From Alteraquisediminimonas sediminicola (GTDB lineage: Bacteria > Pseudomonadota > Alphaproteobacteria > Sphingomonadales > Sphingomonadaceae), in assembly GCF_019740335.1 (NCBI RefSeq), contig NZ_JAHXZS010000007.1, positions 1-64,000 of the forward strand: a DNA stretch of 64,000 nucleotides. The letters run 5' to 3'. Each line of letters starts with the position of its first letter. The stretch's first letter is position 1. Of this stretch, positions 1-8,485 are shown piece by piece. Made by a program: the position numbers and the translations under genes. The notes below the pieces were generated by a model. The model was not told where the DNA came from. It saw only the letters and a program-made list of their open reading frames with translations, and searched no databases.

Positions 1-387
1 GTTTCCCGTCGTTTCGTTGCCGATCCGTGGGCCGTTCCGTGCAGTCCGTCGCTGCGGTGAACAGGCCTCTAAGACCACCCTCGATTCGGGTCAACCTCTT
101 TGTTGCATATTTTTGACGAGAATTGACTTTGTTGAGTAAAAACAATAGCTTCATTATATGCTGTCACCCACTGCCGCACCGATGCGCATGCAAAGGGACA
201 TTACATCTCATGCGGGGTACTTCATGACGTTCGCGCTGATATATGGCTGATTTCCGGGCTTTCCCACGATATTACCCCACAGAACGGGACAAAAGACTCA
301 CCTCTTTTCTCCCCGCTGATATGATTCTTACCGACAGATGGGACGGCATAGACCGATGTTTAACCACCGATCAGTATCAATGATCTC
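1..387. other. gene-free left edge
   Basis: No convincing reading frame, RNA gene or repeat is seen here. The segment becomes AT-richer between about 100 and 160 and probably holds the promoter of the glycosyltransferase gene that follows, but I could not pick a single clear -35/-10 pair. Confidence 0.4.
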
Positions 388-1419
388 ATGTCCATAGTTG
401 CACCGCTTACCCAATCCGGCCGCACACCGCGTGTTTGCGTTATCGTGCCTGCCTTTGGTGTTGCCCATTTATTGGCAGATGCGCTTGATTCGATGCTGGG
501 TCAGCACTTCACCCAATGGGAGTGCATTGTCATTGATGATGGCGCACCCGATGATGTGGCAGGCGCCGTCCGCCCTTATCTGGCAGATCCGCGCATTCGC
601 TTCCTTACCACCCCGAACCATGGCGTATCGGCTGCGCGCAATGCCGCCATCGCCGCCAGCCACGCGCCATTGATTGCGTTACTGGATGGCGACGACCTGT
701 TCCGCCCTGCATATCTGGCGACCATGGTACCTTTATTGGAAGCCGATCCGGCGATCCGGTTCGCGACTTGTAATGCGATGATGTTTGGCGCTGTGTCTCA
801 GCCGCGTTTATGCCTTCATAAGCCACAAGGCAGCAGCGATGGCGTACGGGGCAGTCTGACCGATGTACTGGATCGCAGCTTTGGCGTCTATATCGGCACC
901 TGCTTTCGCCGGGTGGATTTCGATCGTATCGGCGGGTTCGACACCAGCATGACCCAAGCCGAAGATTTGGACCTGTGGGTTCGACTGATGCAATTGGGTG
1001 GCCATGCCTATTTCGTAGATCAGATATTGGGGGATTATCGCGTTCGCGCCAATTCCGCTTCGGCCCATGCCGGACGGATGTTGATCGGCAATATGCGTGT
1101 GTATGAAAAGGCCCGCGCCACGCTGCCCGTGGACCATGTGGCGCAGCCACTGATCACGCAGCTGATCAACCATACCCAGTGCGCGATTAGTTTCGAACAT
1201 GCGATGGACCGTGTCATCGATGGCGAAATCCAACGCGGATTGAACGAGCTCCGCCAAGTACGGACACTGGTCAATGGTCCGGTCTGGGCATGCTCATTCG
1301 CATTGTGGCGGATATTCCCGCAACTGGCGCAGCCGATGCTGCGCTGGCGGCGACGCTCGCATCGCCGGGGGGCGCAGCACAATGGCATATTGGCCGGTCG
1401 GGCCGACATCCCATCATGA
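388..1419 (+). CDS. family 2 glycosyltransferase
   Basis: This protein of 343 residues is a GT-A fold glycosyltransferase that would move a sugar from a nucleotide donor to a surface-polysaccharide acceptor on the cytoplasmic side of the membrane. Visible signs are the N-terminal beta-strand VCVIVPAFG, the VIDDGAPDD motif near residue 48, the metal-binding LLDGDD motif near residues 98-103, and the EDLDLW motif near residue 192 that carries the usual catalytic base. The C-terminal third has no recognised signature. The flippase gene follows about 40 bases downstream on the same strand, so the pair is probably part of an exopolysaccharide or O-antigen locus that continues outside the window. 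Donor and acceptor cannot be told from sequence. The ribosome binding site is weak, so the start is only moderately sure. Confidence 0.85.
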   Translation: MSIVAPLTQSGRTPRVCVIVPAFGVAHLLADALDSMLGQHFTQWECIVIDDGAPDDVAGAVRPYLADPRIRFLTTPNHGVSAARNAAIAASHAPLIALLDGDDLFRPAYLATMVPLLEADPAIRFATCNAMMFGAVSQPRLCLHKPQGSSDGVRGSLTDVLDRSFGVYIGTCFRRVDFDRIGGFDTSMTQAEDLDLWVRLMQLGGHAYFVDQILGDYRVRANSASAHAGRMLIGNMRVYEKARATLPVDHVAQPLITQLINHTQCAISFEHAMDRVIDGEIQRGLNELRQVRTLVNGPVWACSFALWRIFPQLAQPMLRWRRRSHRRGAQHNGILAGRADIPS

Positions 1420-1459
1420 TGACCCAAATGACAGGATATGCCGCACCGGAGCCTAACCC

Positions 1460-2941
1460 ATGCATATAATCTCGGTTCGCACGGCTGCGGCGTGGGCGCT
1501 GGTTTCGCAATATACGTCATTCACGTTGCAATTCATCACCAGCCTCGTGCTGGCGCGGTGGTTTATCACACCTGAAGAATTAGGATTGTTCTCGATTGCC
1601 TTTGCGGCAATCACTTTGGTCGCTTTCTTGCAGGATTTTGGTGTCACGCGTTACATTACCGGGGAGCGCGATCTATCCCTTGAAAAGCTGCAAATGGCTT
1701 TCACCGTTTCTGTCTGCTTTGCTTGGGGGATAGCGCTGCTCAGCATCCTGTCGGCTTGGCCGATCAGCTGGTTTTATGGCGATCCCCGGATGTTGCCGGT
1801 GACGCTGGTTATTTCCACCTCCTATATTTTCGTGCCGCTGGCGATTGTCCCACAGGCCATGTGCCAGCGACGGCTGGACTATAAATCGAACGCCATGATC
1901 GAAATGGGGGCGGCATTGGCTAATATGATCGCCGCATTGGGGCTGGCGATAGGTGGCCATGGCGCGTTGGCGCTGGCATGGGGCGCATTCGCACAACAAG
2001 CGGCACGACTGGTCATCAGCCAGTGGCGATCACGCGGCATGTGGCCATGGCCATTGCGGCTACATGATGCACAACCAATATTAGCCATTGGCGGCACCAA
2101 TAGCATGCAGGCGGTGTGCAATTCTGTGATCGCCCGTGCGCCGGAACTGATGATCGGCCACCTGATTGGCAATGTCGCGGTCGGGCTGTTCGCCCGCGCA
2201 TCCGGGCTGGCGCTGCAATTGCGGTTGCTGGTGTCCGGCGCAGTAACCGGCGTATTTTACCCCGCCTTCCGACAGGTCCGCGATCGGGGCGAACCGCTGG
2301 GTGCGCCATATTTACGCGTGGTCGCCGCCTATACCGGGATCAGCTGGCCCGCGTTGGCCGGGATCGCGACACTGGCCCAGCCGCTGGTGATGACGCTTTA
2401 TGGCCAGCGATGGATGGAGGCTGCGCCCCTGCTGATCTGGCTCGCGCTGGCGCAACTCTGCTATGTCGCCCTCCCTCTTCATGCCGATCTGCCGATCCTG
2501 TTGGGCCGCATGCCCGCCATGATCCGACGGTTGCTCGTCGATACACTGGCCTCGATTCTGTTACTGGCACTGGCCGCGCCCTTTGGCATTGAGTGGGTCG
2601 CAATATCGCGGCTGGTTCATGGTCTGGTGTGGATCATGATCTACGCGCCGTTCATGCGCGCGATTTTGAACTTCAGTTGGCGAGACCTGATGCGTATTTA
2701 CGCCAAAAGCTTCATCGCCACGCTGGCAGCGATTGTCCCGCTGCTGATGAGCTACGGCCTATGGCACGGCCCCCATGATGCCGGGCTCATGCAGGCATTG
2801 GGCGGGGCGATGGCGGGCATTGGCTGCTGGCTTGTGACATTATATGCGCTGCGTCACCCACTATTTACCGAGATCGCCTTGATGCTGGGCGATCTGCGTC
2901 AGGCATTATCAACGCCTCGCCGCACACGCGCCCAGCCATAA
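1460..2941 (+). CDS. Wzx-like polysaccharide flippase (MOP superfamily)
   Basis: A 493-residue integral membrane protein with about a dozen hydrophobic segments over its whole length. The N-terminal pattern, an amphipathic start followed by LVLARWFITPEELGLFSIA, is typical of the polysaccharide-transport branch of the MOP superfamily (Wzx, RfbX). Such proteins flip undecaprenyl-linked oligosaccharide from the cytoplasmic to the periplasmic face. The length matches the family. It lies about 40 bases after a GT2 glycosyltransferase on the same strand, which supports a role in surface glycan export. The substrate is unknown. A role in another MOP function is unlikely because the GT2 neighbour and the PEELG-type motif favour polysaccharide transport. 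Confidence 0.82.
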   Translation: MHIISVRTAAAWALVSQYTSFTLQFITSLVLARWFITPEELGLFSIAFAAITLVAFLQDFGVTRYITGERDLSLEKLQMAFTVSVCFAWGIALLSILSAWPISWFYGDPRMLPVTLVISTSYIFVPLAIVPQAMCQRRLDYKSNAMIEMGAALANMIAALGLAIGGHGALALAWGAFAQQAARLVISQWRSRGMWPWPLRLHDAQPILAIGGTNSMQAVCNSVIARAPELMIGHLIGNVAVGLFARASGLALQLRLLVSGAVTGVFYPAFRQVRDRGEPLGAPYLRVVAAYTGISWPALAGIATLAQPLVMTLYGQRWMEAAPLLIWLALAQLCYVALPLHADLPILLGRMPAMIRRLLVDTLASILLLALAAPFGIEWVAISRLVHGLVWIMIYAPFMRAILNFSWRDLMRIYAKSFIATLAAIVPLLMSYGLWHGPHDAGLMQALGGAMAGIGCWLVTLYALRHPLFTEIALMLGDLRQALSTPRRTRAQP

Positions 2942-2956
2942 GCAACAGATGCCGCA

Positions 2957-3385
2957 TCAAGCACTCGTAATATATTCGCGCATGGCAATGGCCTCGGCCT
3001 CGATCTGATCGATGCGGCGTTTGACGAGATCCCCGATCGACACGAAACCGACCATCCGATCTCCTTCAACCACCGGCAAATGCCGCATCCGGCGACGTGT
3101 CATCAGGCTCAGCGAACCGATCACCGTCGTCGTTGGTTCGACCGTCACCACCGGCGTGGTCATCAGGTCTTTCGCCTGAAGGGTGAGCGCACTCGCCCCA
3201 TCCCGTGCGAGAATGCGCAGCACATCGCGTTCGGACAAGATGCCGACAAGCTTGGCGCCATCCAGCACCGGCACAGCGCCGATGCGCCTTTCCGCCAGCA
3301 GGCCGACCACATCCGACACCAAAGCCTCTGGCGCAACGCTGACGATTGAATCGGTACGTCCTGCGATGATGGCTGCAATCGTCAT
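2957..3385 (-). CDS. CBS-domain pair protein
   Basis: A 142-residue protein made of two CBS domains (about residues 8-60 and 75-130) and nothing else. The second half of each domain shows the usual pattern, for example GAVPVLDGAKLVGILSERDVLR and RHLPVVEGDRMVGFVSIGDLVK. Stand-alone CBS pairs bind adenine nucleotides and often report energy or redox state to partner proteins; no partner is evident here. A purine-rich GAGGGGAGA stretch sits just upstream of the ATG and supports the start. The gene is convergent with the flippase gene, with about 15 bases between their stops. Confidence 0.85.
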   Translation of the reverse strand: MTIAAIIAGRTDSIVSVAPEALVSDVVGLLAERRIGAVPVLDGAKLVGILSERDVLRILARDGASALTLQAKDLMTTPVVTVEPTTTVIGSLSLMTRRRMRHLPVVEGDRMVGFVSIGDLVKRRIDQIEAEAIAMREYITSA

Positions 3386-3475
3386 ATGCGTCTCCCCTCA
3401 GAGTCATTACTGGAAATACGGAGCTGAATCGCATTTCCTGCTTGATGATCACATGATCGGCGCGCAAATGAAAGC

Positions 3476-3742
3476 ATGGAAAATCCAATTCCCGCATCCC
3501 AAACCGCCCTTCGTCGCCGCTACAAACGCATGATGGCGTGGATGGTGCTTGCCACCATTGCCACGGTGATCGGTTCTCTCGGCTTTCTTTATATGGCGAT
3601 TGGCGCACTCCCTATACATATGGTGATCGCCACCTGCGTCGGCGTCGGCCTTTCGGTGCTGCTTGGTTCAGTGCTGATGTTGCTGGTGTTCATCAGCAAT
3701 GCATCCGGCCATGATGCGGATGTGAACATGCCTGAAGAGTGA
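3476..3742 (+). CDS. small two-TM membrane protein of unknown function
   Basis: An 88-residue protein with a basic N-terminal segment (RRRYKR, residues 13-18) followed by two hydrophobic stretches at about residues 20-45 and 49-73 and an acidic tail. Basic residues before the first membrane segment predict a cytoplasmic N terminus. I do not recognise the family. Internal ATGs at 3530 and 3533 would give a protein starting MMAWMV or MAWMV without the basic lead, but the topology favours the upstream start. It stands alone between the divergent CBS gene and tRNA-Gln. Confidence 0.6.
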   Translation: MENPIPASQTALRRRYKRMMAWMVLATIATVIGSLGFLYMAIGALPIHMVIATCVGVGLSVLLGSVLMLLVFISNASGHDADVNMPEE

Positions 3743-3793
3743 GGCAACCCGCTCGCCTCACCCCATTTCATCATCCCGCTGCGCAAAAGCGCG

Positions 3794-3822
3794 TTGACAG
3801 CTTTTGCAACAGCCCTTATCGG
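3794..3822 (+). promoter_or_regulatory. probable promoter of tRNA-Gln
   Basis: A perfect TTGACA box (3794-3799) is followed after 17 bases by TATCGG (3817-3822), ending 15 bases before the mature tRNA. It lies outside the left attachment repeat, so insertion of the mobile element leaves tRNA transcription intact. Confidence 0.55.
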
Positions 3823-3837
3823 GCAACCCAACAGCGC

Positions 3838-3911
3838 TGCCCTGTCGTCTAATGGTAAGACCACGGACTCTGACTCCGTTAATTGAGGTTCGAATCCTCA
3901 CGGGGCATCCA
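3838..3911 (+). tRNA. tRNA-Gln (anticodon CTG)
   Basis: The cloverleaf can be folded by eye. Acceptor strands TGCCCTG and CGGGGCA pair with one G-U. The D stem is GTCT/AGAC, the anticodon stem ACGGA/TCCGT with loop CTCTGAC, and the T stem TGAGG/CCTCA with loop TTCGAAT. Loop positions 34-36 read CTG, so the tRNA reads CAG codons. CCA is encoded at 3909-3911. The 3' half is the left copy of a 57-bp repeat that bounds the mobile element, so the present 3' half was supplied by the element and restores a full tRNA. Confidence 0.95.
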
Positions 3912-3920
3912 ACTGTTACT
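3864..3920 (+). repeat. left attachment repeat (attL), 57 bp
   Basis: This stretch begins in the anticodon stem of tRNA-Gln and ends nine bases past the encoded CCA. It is identical base for base to 14444-14500. The match breaks at 3863/14443 and at 3921/14501. A direct repeat of a tRNA 3' half with an integrase gene beside one copy is the classic product of tyrosine-recombinase integration. Confidence 0.93.
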
Positions 3921-4067
3921 CCACAAAATCATATACTTACATCAAGCCGAATCGCAAATGATCGGCAATCCCGTGTTGCATCCTTGTCGCACGCTTTTCT
4001 GCCGATTTCCGCCATTTCCGATAGGCTCCCGGCGGCTCCATGCAACAAATCCGCAACATGGAAGTGG

Positions 4068-5213
4068 TCATAACGCCTTTGATTCGCCGCGTTTGTTCCA
4101 GCCTTCAATCTGGCGAACTTCATCAGGATCAAGCACGCCGGTTTCGAGCGCGATCTTATGCGCGTTCCAACGGGTTTCTGGATCACCGCGCAGGAAGCCC
4201 GAAAGATCCAGTTCCAGTTCGAAATTGTCACCGGCAGGGAAAACAGAACGGGCGAACTCTGCCTCGATCTTGCGTGCCCAAGGTGCCAAGCAGAACGTAG
4301 CGAACCACAGGCCCGCTTGTGCGGCATTGGTAAAGGTGTTGTTCTCATATGCCTGCACAATCGGCGGGGGCACCTGAAACAAGCGGCAGATCTCGACCAC
4401 GCCGAACTTGCGGGTTTCGAGCAGTTCCGCATCCTCTGGCGAGATTTGCGACGGCTTCCACGTCATGCCGCCATCAAGAATGAGCGTGCGGCCCGCATTT
4501 TGTGCGCCTGCATGTAGGTAAGTGAATGCATCCCGCACCCGCTCGCGTTGTGCCGCACCCATTGCTTGGGGCACCTCGATGACGCCGCTAGGGCTAGCGC
4601 CATTAGCAAGGAAAAATGACGCGTGCTGATTAGCGGCCTGCACCCCTGCAACCGTCTCAGCGGCCCGTGACAGGCGCGAACGGCCAATGATGCCATCATC
4701 AGTCCTATCGCGCAGGTGAAGCACCTCGCCTTCCAACAGGCGACGGGTGCGGCCCTTGCCATCCGATACATCATAGGCCAGCCGCCCGCTTGACAGTTCG
4801 GAAACGGTTACAAAAGACCAAGGGATATGACGAAAGCCCGAAAGCTGCCCGGTGTCGCCCCGCACGATCTCCGCAAGTCCGTTGCCGGTCAGCAGCGACG
4901 ATGCGATGAAGTGTTCCAGAAAGTCGGGCCATGTCATGCTTGAATTGGCACCGGCACGCACAATCTTGCCCAATGGATGCGCCGTTGTCTCAGTCCGATT
5001 ACCGTCTTGGTCACGACGATAAACAAGCGCAGGGACATAGGCCAAAGCGGTCGAGATGGCGTTGACGCACGCCAGCACCGTCGAGAGGTTTTCAGCAGCG
5101 CGTGCAGAGACATTAGACCCAGCACCGACATTTGACGCCAGCGCCGCCCATGACGGGTCGTGAGCGCGTTTTTCATAGCCCATGCGGGCCAGCATGTTGT
5201 CAATCAACTGCAC
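4068..5213 (-). CDS. HK97-family phage portal protein
   Basis: A 381-residue portal of the HK97 family; twelve copies form the DNA entry ring at one capsid vertex. Visible family features are the N-terminal helix with LSTVLACVNAISTALAYVP, the WPDFLEHFIASSLLTGNGLAEI segment, the LHLRDRTDDGIIGRSRL motif and the C-terminal FGVVEICRLFQVPPPIV segment. The length is near the family norm of 380-420, so the gene looks complete. It overlaps the protease stop by 14 bases and is the last gene before the left attachment site, with about 150 bases of apparently empty DNA between. No connector or tail gene follows it, which is unusual for a phage. Confidence 0.9.
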   Translation of the reverse strand: MQLIDNMLARMGYEKRAHDPSWAALASNVGAGSNVSARAAENLSTVLACVNAISTALAYVPALVYRRDQDGNRTETTAHPLGKIVRAGANSSMTWPDFLEHFIASSLLTGNGLAEIVRGDTGQLSGFRHIPWSFVTVSELSSGRLAYDVSDGKGRTRRLLEGEVLHLRDRTDDGIIGRSRLSRAAETVAGVQAANQHASFFLANGASPSGVIEVPQAMGAAQRERVRDAFTYLHAGAQNAGRTLILDGGMTWKPSQISPEDAELLETRKFGVVEICRLFQVPPPIVQAYENNTFTNAAQAGLWFATFCLAPWARKIEAEFARSVFPAGDNFELELDLSGFLRGDPETRWNAHKIALETGVLDPDEVRQIEGWNKRGESKAL

Positions 5214-5745
5214 GGCTCACCTCCGCCAGAATAAGCGCCCGCTTGCGTCGATTGGCTTCCGCGCCGGTCATCAGCGCACGAAGGGCAATCTCAGTGTCGG
5301 GATATGCGGGCCATGCCTGCACGATAGAGATTTCCCGCAGCGCAATCTTGCTCAGGGTGCGAATATTGCCGTTCCAGCTTTCGCCGCCTTTGGGAATCAT
5401 GAAGCCAAAGCTCATCCCGCCCAGATCATCCCGTTCGGCCAAAGCGAGAATATCACGCCCCGCCTGAGTGTCGGGAAGGTCGAGCGAGAACTTGAGGCCC
5501 TTGCTATCCTCAGACAGGCGCAAGGTGCCGGAACGGGTCCGACCAAGCACTTTGCCGGGGTCATGGTCGAGCATGGCGAGAACATCGCCCGCCAATGCGT
5601 CACGGAACGCACCGGGGGCGATTGTCTCTTTGAAGCTGCCCAAGTCAGCCTCAGACCCGAAGGTGGCGGCATACCCCTCGATACGCCGCCCAGCGGTGCG
5701 AACCTCCGTAAAGGCCCGTCGTTCAAGAGGTGCCGCCACAGTCAT
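5200..5745 (-). CDS. HK97-family prohead protease
   Basis: A 181-residue serine protease of the U35/HK97 prohead type, which digests the scaffolding segment of the capsid protein during head maturation. The opening EVRTAGRRIEGYAATFG, the LDHDPGKVLGR motif carrying the catalytic histidine (His61) and the GGMSFGF motif carrying the catalytic serine (Ser112) are all present. Its ATG shares the A of the capsid stop codon (TAATG at 5747-5743), so translation is probably coupled. The order capsid, protease, portal in the direction of transcription is the reverse of the common portal, protease, capsid order of HK97-like phages. Confidence 0.92.
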   Translation of the reverse strand: MTVAAPLERRAFTEVRTAGRRIEGYAATFGSEADLGSFKETIAPGAFRDALAGDVLAMLDHDPGKVLGRTRSGTLRLSEDSKGLKFSLDLPDTQAGRDILALAERDDLGGMSFGFMIPKGGESWNGNIRTLSKIALREISIVQAWPAYPDTEIALRALMTGAEANRRKRALILAEVSRAVD

Positions 5746-6965
5746 TACGCGATGCCCACAGCAGCAGTCGTCACGTCCTCAATGGAGACGAACGCCTTAG
5801 GGTTGCGAACAGCAGTATCAACCGTTGCCATTGCGCGAATGCTGATATTGCCCTTGCTGTAGGCGGTTGCCTCATAAGGGTTCACCAGAATGTCGATTTC
5901 CGACCAAATGCCGATAAGCAGTTCCGACCAATCGCCATAGATCAGGCCATGTTCCGTGCCAGCGCCAAGCGTTTTGGGCATCTGGTTAGTGAACGTCACC
6001 GCCTCATTGTGGAAGATGGCAGGCACGCCCACCGGCAATTTATTCGCGTCCAGTTCCTTAAGACAGATCTCGCGAACTTCCGGGGTTGTCAGGAAGGCCC
6101 GACGCGCACCGACGTTTTCAATATCAGCCTTGCCGATGGCAACTGCCGTGCTCGTGAACAGGTCGGTTGCATAAGCGTGCGTCTGGATATTGGCAGTCGA
6201 AAGGACGCCATCAGGTTCATTAGCACCGCCGCCCAGGATTGCAGCACGGTCGATAGCCAGGGCGAGATTGCGGGCCAGCATTTGACGCAACAGGGCTTCC
6301 ACGTCTGGCGATGCCTGCATCAGCATATTACGCGACCATTCGGACATTGCGCCCGCATGTTTTGGGGTCAGCGATACCTTGTCAAAGTTCGCATCATCCG
6401 GGGTCAGTGCAGCGTTTTCAGCCACCCAGCCAATCGCAGGCGAATCCGTCTCGCGGGGAATGTCCACATTGCCGACAAGACCCGACAGGACGCGAGCACC
6501 AAGGCCACGAACGACGGATGAAGCCACCAGCGCGTTGATATACTGGTCGGGGCGATGATCGGTCGAGACAAGCTCAGCGCCCGCCGTCGTCGTCAATACC
6601 CGCTTTTCCATCACTTCCATCGGAATGTAGATGCCTTGCGCCGAACGGCCCGCACGCTTGGCAAGTTCCACCTGCACTTCGCGTTCAAAGCCCCAATCAA
6701 CACCAAGGCCAGCAGCGCCAGCAATGGCACGCCCGATATTAAAGCGGGTGCGGATTTCGCTTTCCAACTTGGCATCGCCATTGATCGGCTTGCCCGGTTC
6801 CGAGCGGTCGGCGGCATCAATCTTGCGTTGGCGGTCAAGTTTGGCGTCATGGAAGCGCAGTTCATTTTCCGCTGCCGTGAACGCCTCGCCATTGTCCGAT
6901 TCATGGGCGGCAGTCATGCGAGCGACGATTGCCGCCCGTTGTTCAATCAAGTCACTCGTTTTCAT
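5745..6965 (-). CDS. HK97-family phage major capsid protein
   Basis: A 406-residue HK97-fold major capsid protein. The first 60 or so residues from MKTSDLIEQRAAIVARM form a charged helical delta (scaffold) domain. The rest carries family features such as PMEVMEKRVLTTTAGAELV, the E-loop region around GWVAENAALTPDD and the C-terminal segment with SIRAMATVDTAVRNPKAFV. I chose the ATG at 6965 because it gives a normal capsid length and begins with a typical delta domain. The same frame remains open to an ATG at 7133 that overlaps the stop of the upstream gene (TAATG). Using it would add 56 residues resembling a signal peptide (RLLSVWLFCLPVAAFA), which would be odd for a capsid. The alternative start is described under findings. 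Confidence 0.92.
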   Translation of the reverse strand: MKTSDLIEQRAAIVARMTAAHESDNGEAFTAAENELRFHDAKLDRQRKIDAADRSEPGKPINGDAKLESEIRTRFNIGRAIAGAAGLGVDWGFEREVQVELAKRAGRSAQGIYIPMEVMEKRVLTTTAGAELVSTDHRPDQYINALVASSVVRGLGARVLSGLVGNVDIPRETDSPAIGWVAENAALTPDDANFDKVSLTPKHAGAMSEWSRNMLMQASPDVEALLRQMLARNLALAIDRAAILGGGANEPDGVLSTANIQTHAYATDLFTSTAVAIGKADIENVGARRAFLTTPEVREICLKELDANKLPVGVPAIFHNEAVTFTNQMPKTLGAGTEHGLIYGDWSELLIGIWSEIDILVNPYEATAYSKGNISIRAMATVDTAVRNPKAFVSIEDVTTAAVGIA

Positions 6966-7132
6966 GGTATCACTTTCTATCGAGCCGGGGGTTTTGAGGC
7001 CCCCGGCGTTGAGATTGCCGACGTCTCCCGACGTGAGCGGAACATGCGCGAACGCTGCAACCGGCAGGCAGAACAGCCAAACCGACAGCAAGCGCCGCGC
7101 AATCTTGTTGGATATGTTGGCCTTGCGGGCCA

Positions 7133-7924
7133 TTAGGCGGCATCATCCGTGCCGTCGTCGTCACCAGCGAGGGACGCCGCGACATTTTCCAGCGCCCCGA
7201 TGATTTCATTCTTGCGGGCGTTGAAAGCCTGAATATCGTCCGGGGTGTTCGGCAGGTTTTTCGCCATCTCCGCGATGGAGCGCAACTCAGATTTGACGTC
7301 TTTTGCCGTCGCTTCGTCGGCCCGGATAATGTCCCGAACTACGTAAAACAGCACTATGCCCGAAAATGAGACGCTCCGTTTAACGTCATTCTGCCAATGC
7401 CCGGCGAGTGGGGTGGTTTCATGAAAGCGAGTCGTGCAAAGGCCATCTGGCGAGCCGTGATCATCAAACAGGGGAATGCTTGCATAAAATTCGGGCCAGT
7501 TGGTGCAAACCTCATAAATTGCATTCGCATGGTAAGGGCGGAAAGTTGGAACGGTTGAGGCATCATTGGATATTTGATCGTAGGTCAGCCCAATAACCGT
7601 CGCCAAGTAATCGCCCGCAAGGTGGCGTGCAGCGCGGTTGACTTGATCATCAAGAGAAGCGGCAACCGAAATTTCGACCATGCCATTTTCGCGCAGATCG
7701 GCATAAAGCTGAGCAGTCCGGGTTGCCTCTTTGACGTTCGGTGCAGCGAGCACTGCAAAAATGGCAAGGGCGATATGATGCTCGTCAACATGCGGCACGG
7801 CACGGCCAGAGGCCACCGGCAACAGGCCATCGTCCTGCAACTGGCGCAGCTTTTGACGCACCGTTGCAAGCGGCTCTTTAAGCCGTTCGCTGAGAATCTT
7901 TGTCAGTTGTGATACAGTCGCCAT
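7133..7924 (-). CDS. unknown protein of the head module, N-terminal HTH-like region
   Basis: 263 residues, not recognised. The first 45 residues (SQLTKILSERLKEPLATVRQ and onward to DDGLLP) look like a winged helix or HTH that would bind DNA. The middle is of mixed character. The C-terminal part is a charged helix ending in a very acidic tail (AGDDDGTDDAA). It is followed directly by the capsid frame through a TAATG overlap at 7135-7131. Its position between terminase and capsid and its DNA-binding look make it a candidate small terminase or packaging accessory, or a regulator of the head operon. This is inference only. A likely promoter and a purine-rich site precede the ATG. Confidence 0.7.
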   Translation of the reverse strand: MATVSQLTKILSERLKEPLATVRQKLRQLQDDGLLPVASGRAVPHVDEHHIALAIFAVLAAPNVKEATRTAQLYADLRENGMVEISVAASLDDQVNRAARHLAGDYLATVIGLTYDQISNDASTVPTFRPYHANAIYEVCTNWPEFYASIPLFDDHGSPDGLCTTRFHETTPLAGHWQNDVKRSVSFSGIVLFYVVRDIIRADEATAKDVKSELRSIAEMAKNLPNTPDDIQAFNARKNEIIGALENVAASLAGDDDGTDDAA

Positions 7925-7949
7925 GCCTAATCTCGCTTTGATTTAGATT

Positions 7950-7978
7950 CTGATAACCGAAAACAAAAAACAAGTCAA
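7950..7978 (-). promoter_or_regulatory. possible promoter of the capsid module
   Basis: On the minus strand TTGACT (7978-7973) is followed after 17 bases by TATCAG (7955-7950), about 25 bases upstream of the ATG at 7924. It lies in the only sizeable gap inside the head module (7925-8036), so capsid, protease and portal may have their own, possibly late, promoter. Confidence 0.4.
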
Positions 7979-8036
7979 GCGAATTGGAACAGGTGCAGAA
8001 CGTTCCCCCGCCCGCCAATGCGGGGGACAATCTTAA

Positions 8037-8387
8037 TCAGTGGCGCGCCAGTCGGTGCCCGTCTAGAGCGAGAACGGCCACGATCTCTTGGCACTTATAC
8101 CAGCCCTCATGTATCGCTTCTTCGTGAAAAACGGCCAGCTTCTGGGCGAGTCCCCGCAAGTCTGTAGCAGGGGACAGCAGCAGCCGATTAAGAGCCGTTG
8201 AGTGCGCGGCACTGAGGCGGTTCTCTAACTCTTGTGGCAAATCTTCCCTGAATGTGGCGGGATTATAGAAAGCCATCTCCAGTTCCGCTTTCGCATAGCG
8301 ATACGCAGCATAAAGCTCATCGGCAGATGGTTCGGCAATTTCATGAATTGTGCAGACGGATTCCGCCTGTAGAGTATTGGTAGCCAT
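8037..8387 (-). CDS. unknown small element protein
   Basis: A 116-residue, largely helical, acidic protein with no signature that I recognise. TATGGAGATCAATC precedes the ATG at 8387 and supplies a plausible ribosome binding site. It lies between the large terminase and the capsid genes, on the same strand as both, but is separated from the terminase by a small gene on the opposite strand and from the next gene by about 110 bases. A packaging or head accessory role is possible from position only. Confidence 0.6.
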   Translation of the reverse strand: MATNTLQAESVCTIHEIAEPSADELYAAYRYAKAELEMAFYNPATFREDLPQELENRLSAAHSTALNRLLLSPATDLRGLAQKLAVFHEEAIHEGWYKCQEIVAVLALDGHRLARH

Positions 8388-8485
8388 GATTGATCTCCAT
8401 AGGATCGGTTGTGGTTAGGTCCGGCATGGCGTTGGCGCGCCGTGTCGGGCCGTTTGGATTAGCGCATAAATCAGGGAATCCGTCA

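Noticed and set aside
4068..7133. Gene transfer agent head genes
   Set aside because: The linked integrase, AlpA, attachment repeats and absence of GTA tail genes point to an integrative element; the portal-protease-capsid order of the alphaproteobacterial GTA is also not seen.
8390..8485. Upstream extension of the 72-residue plus-strand protein
   Set aside because: The better ribosome binding site precedes the ATG at 8486, and the extension overlaps the control region of the opposite gene.
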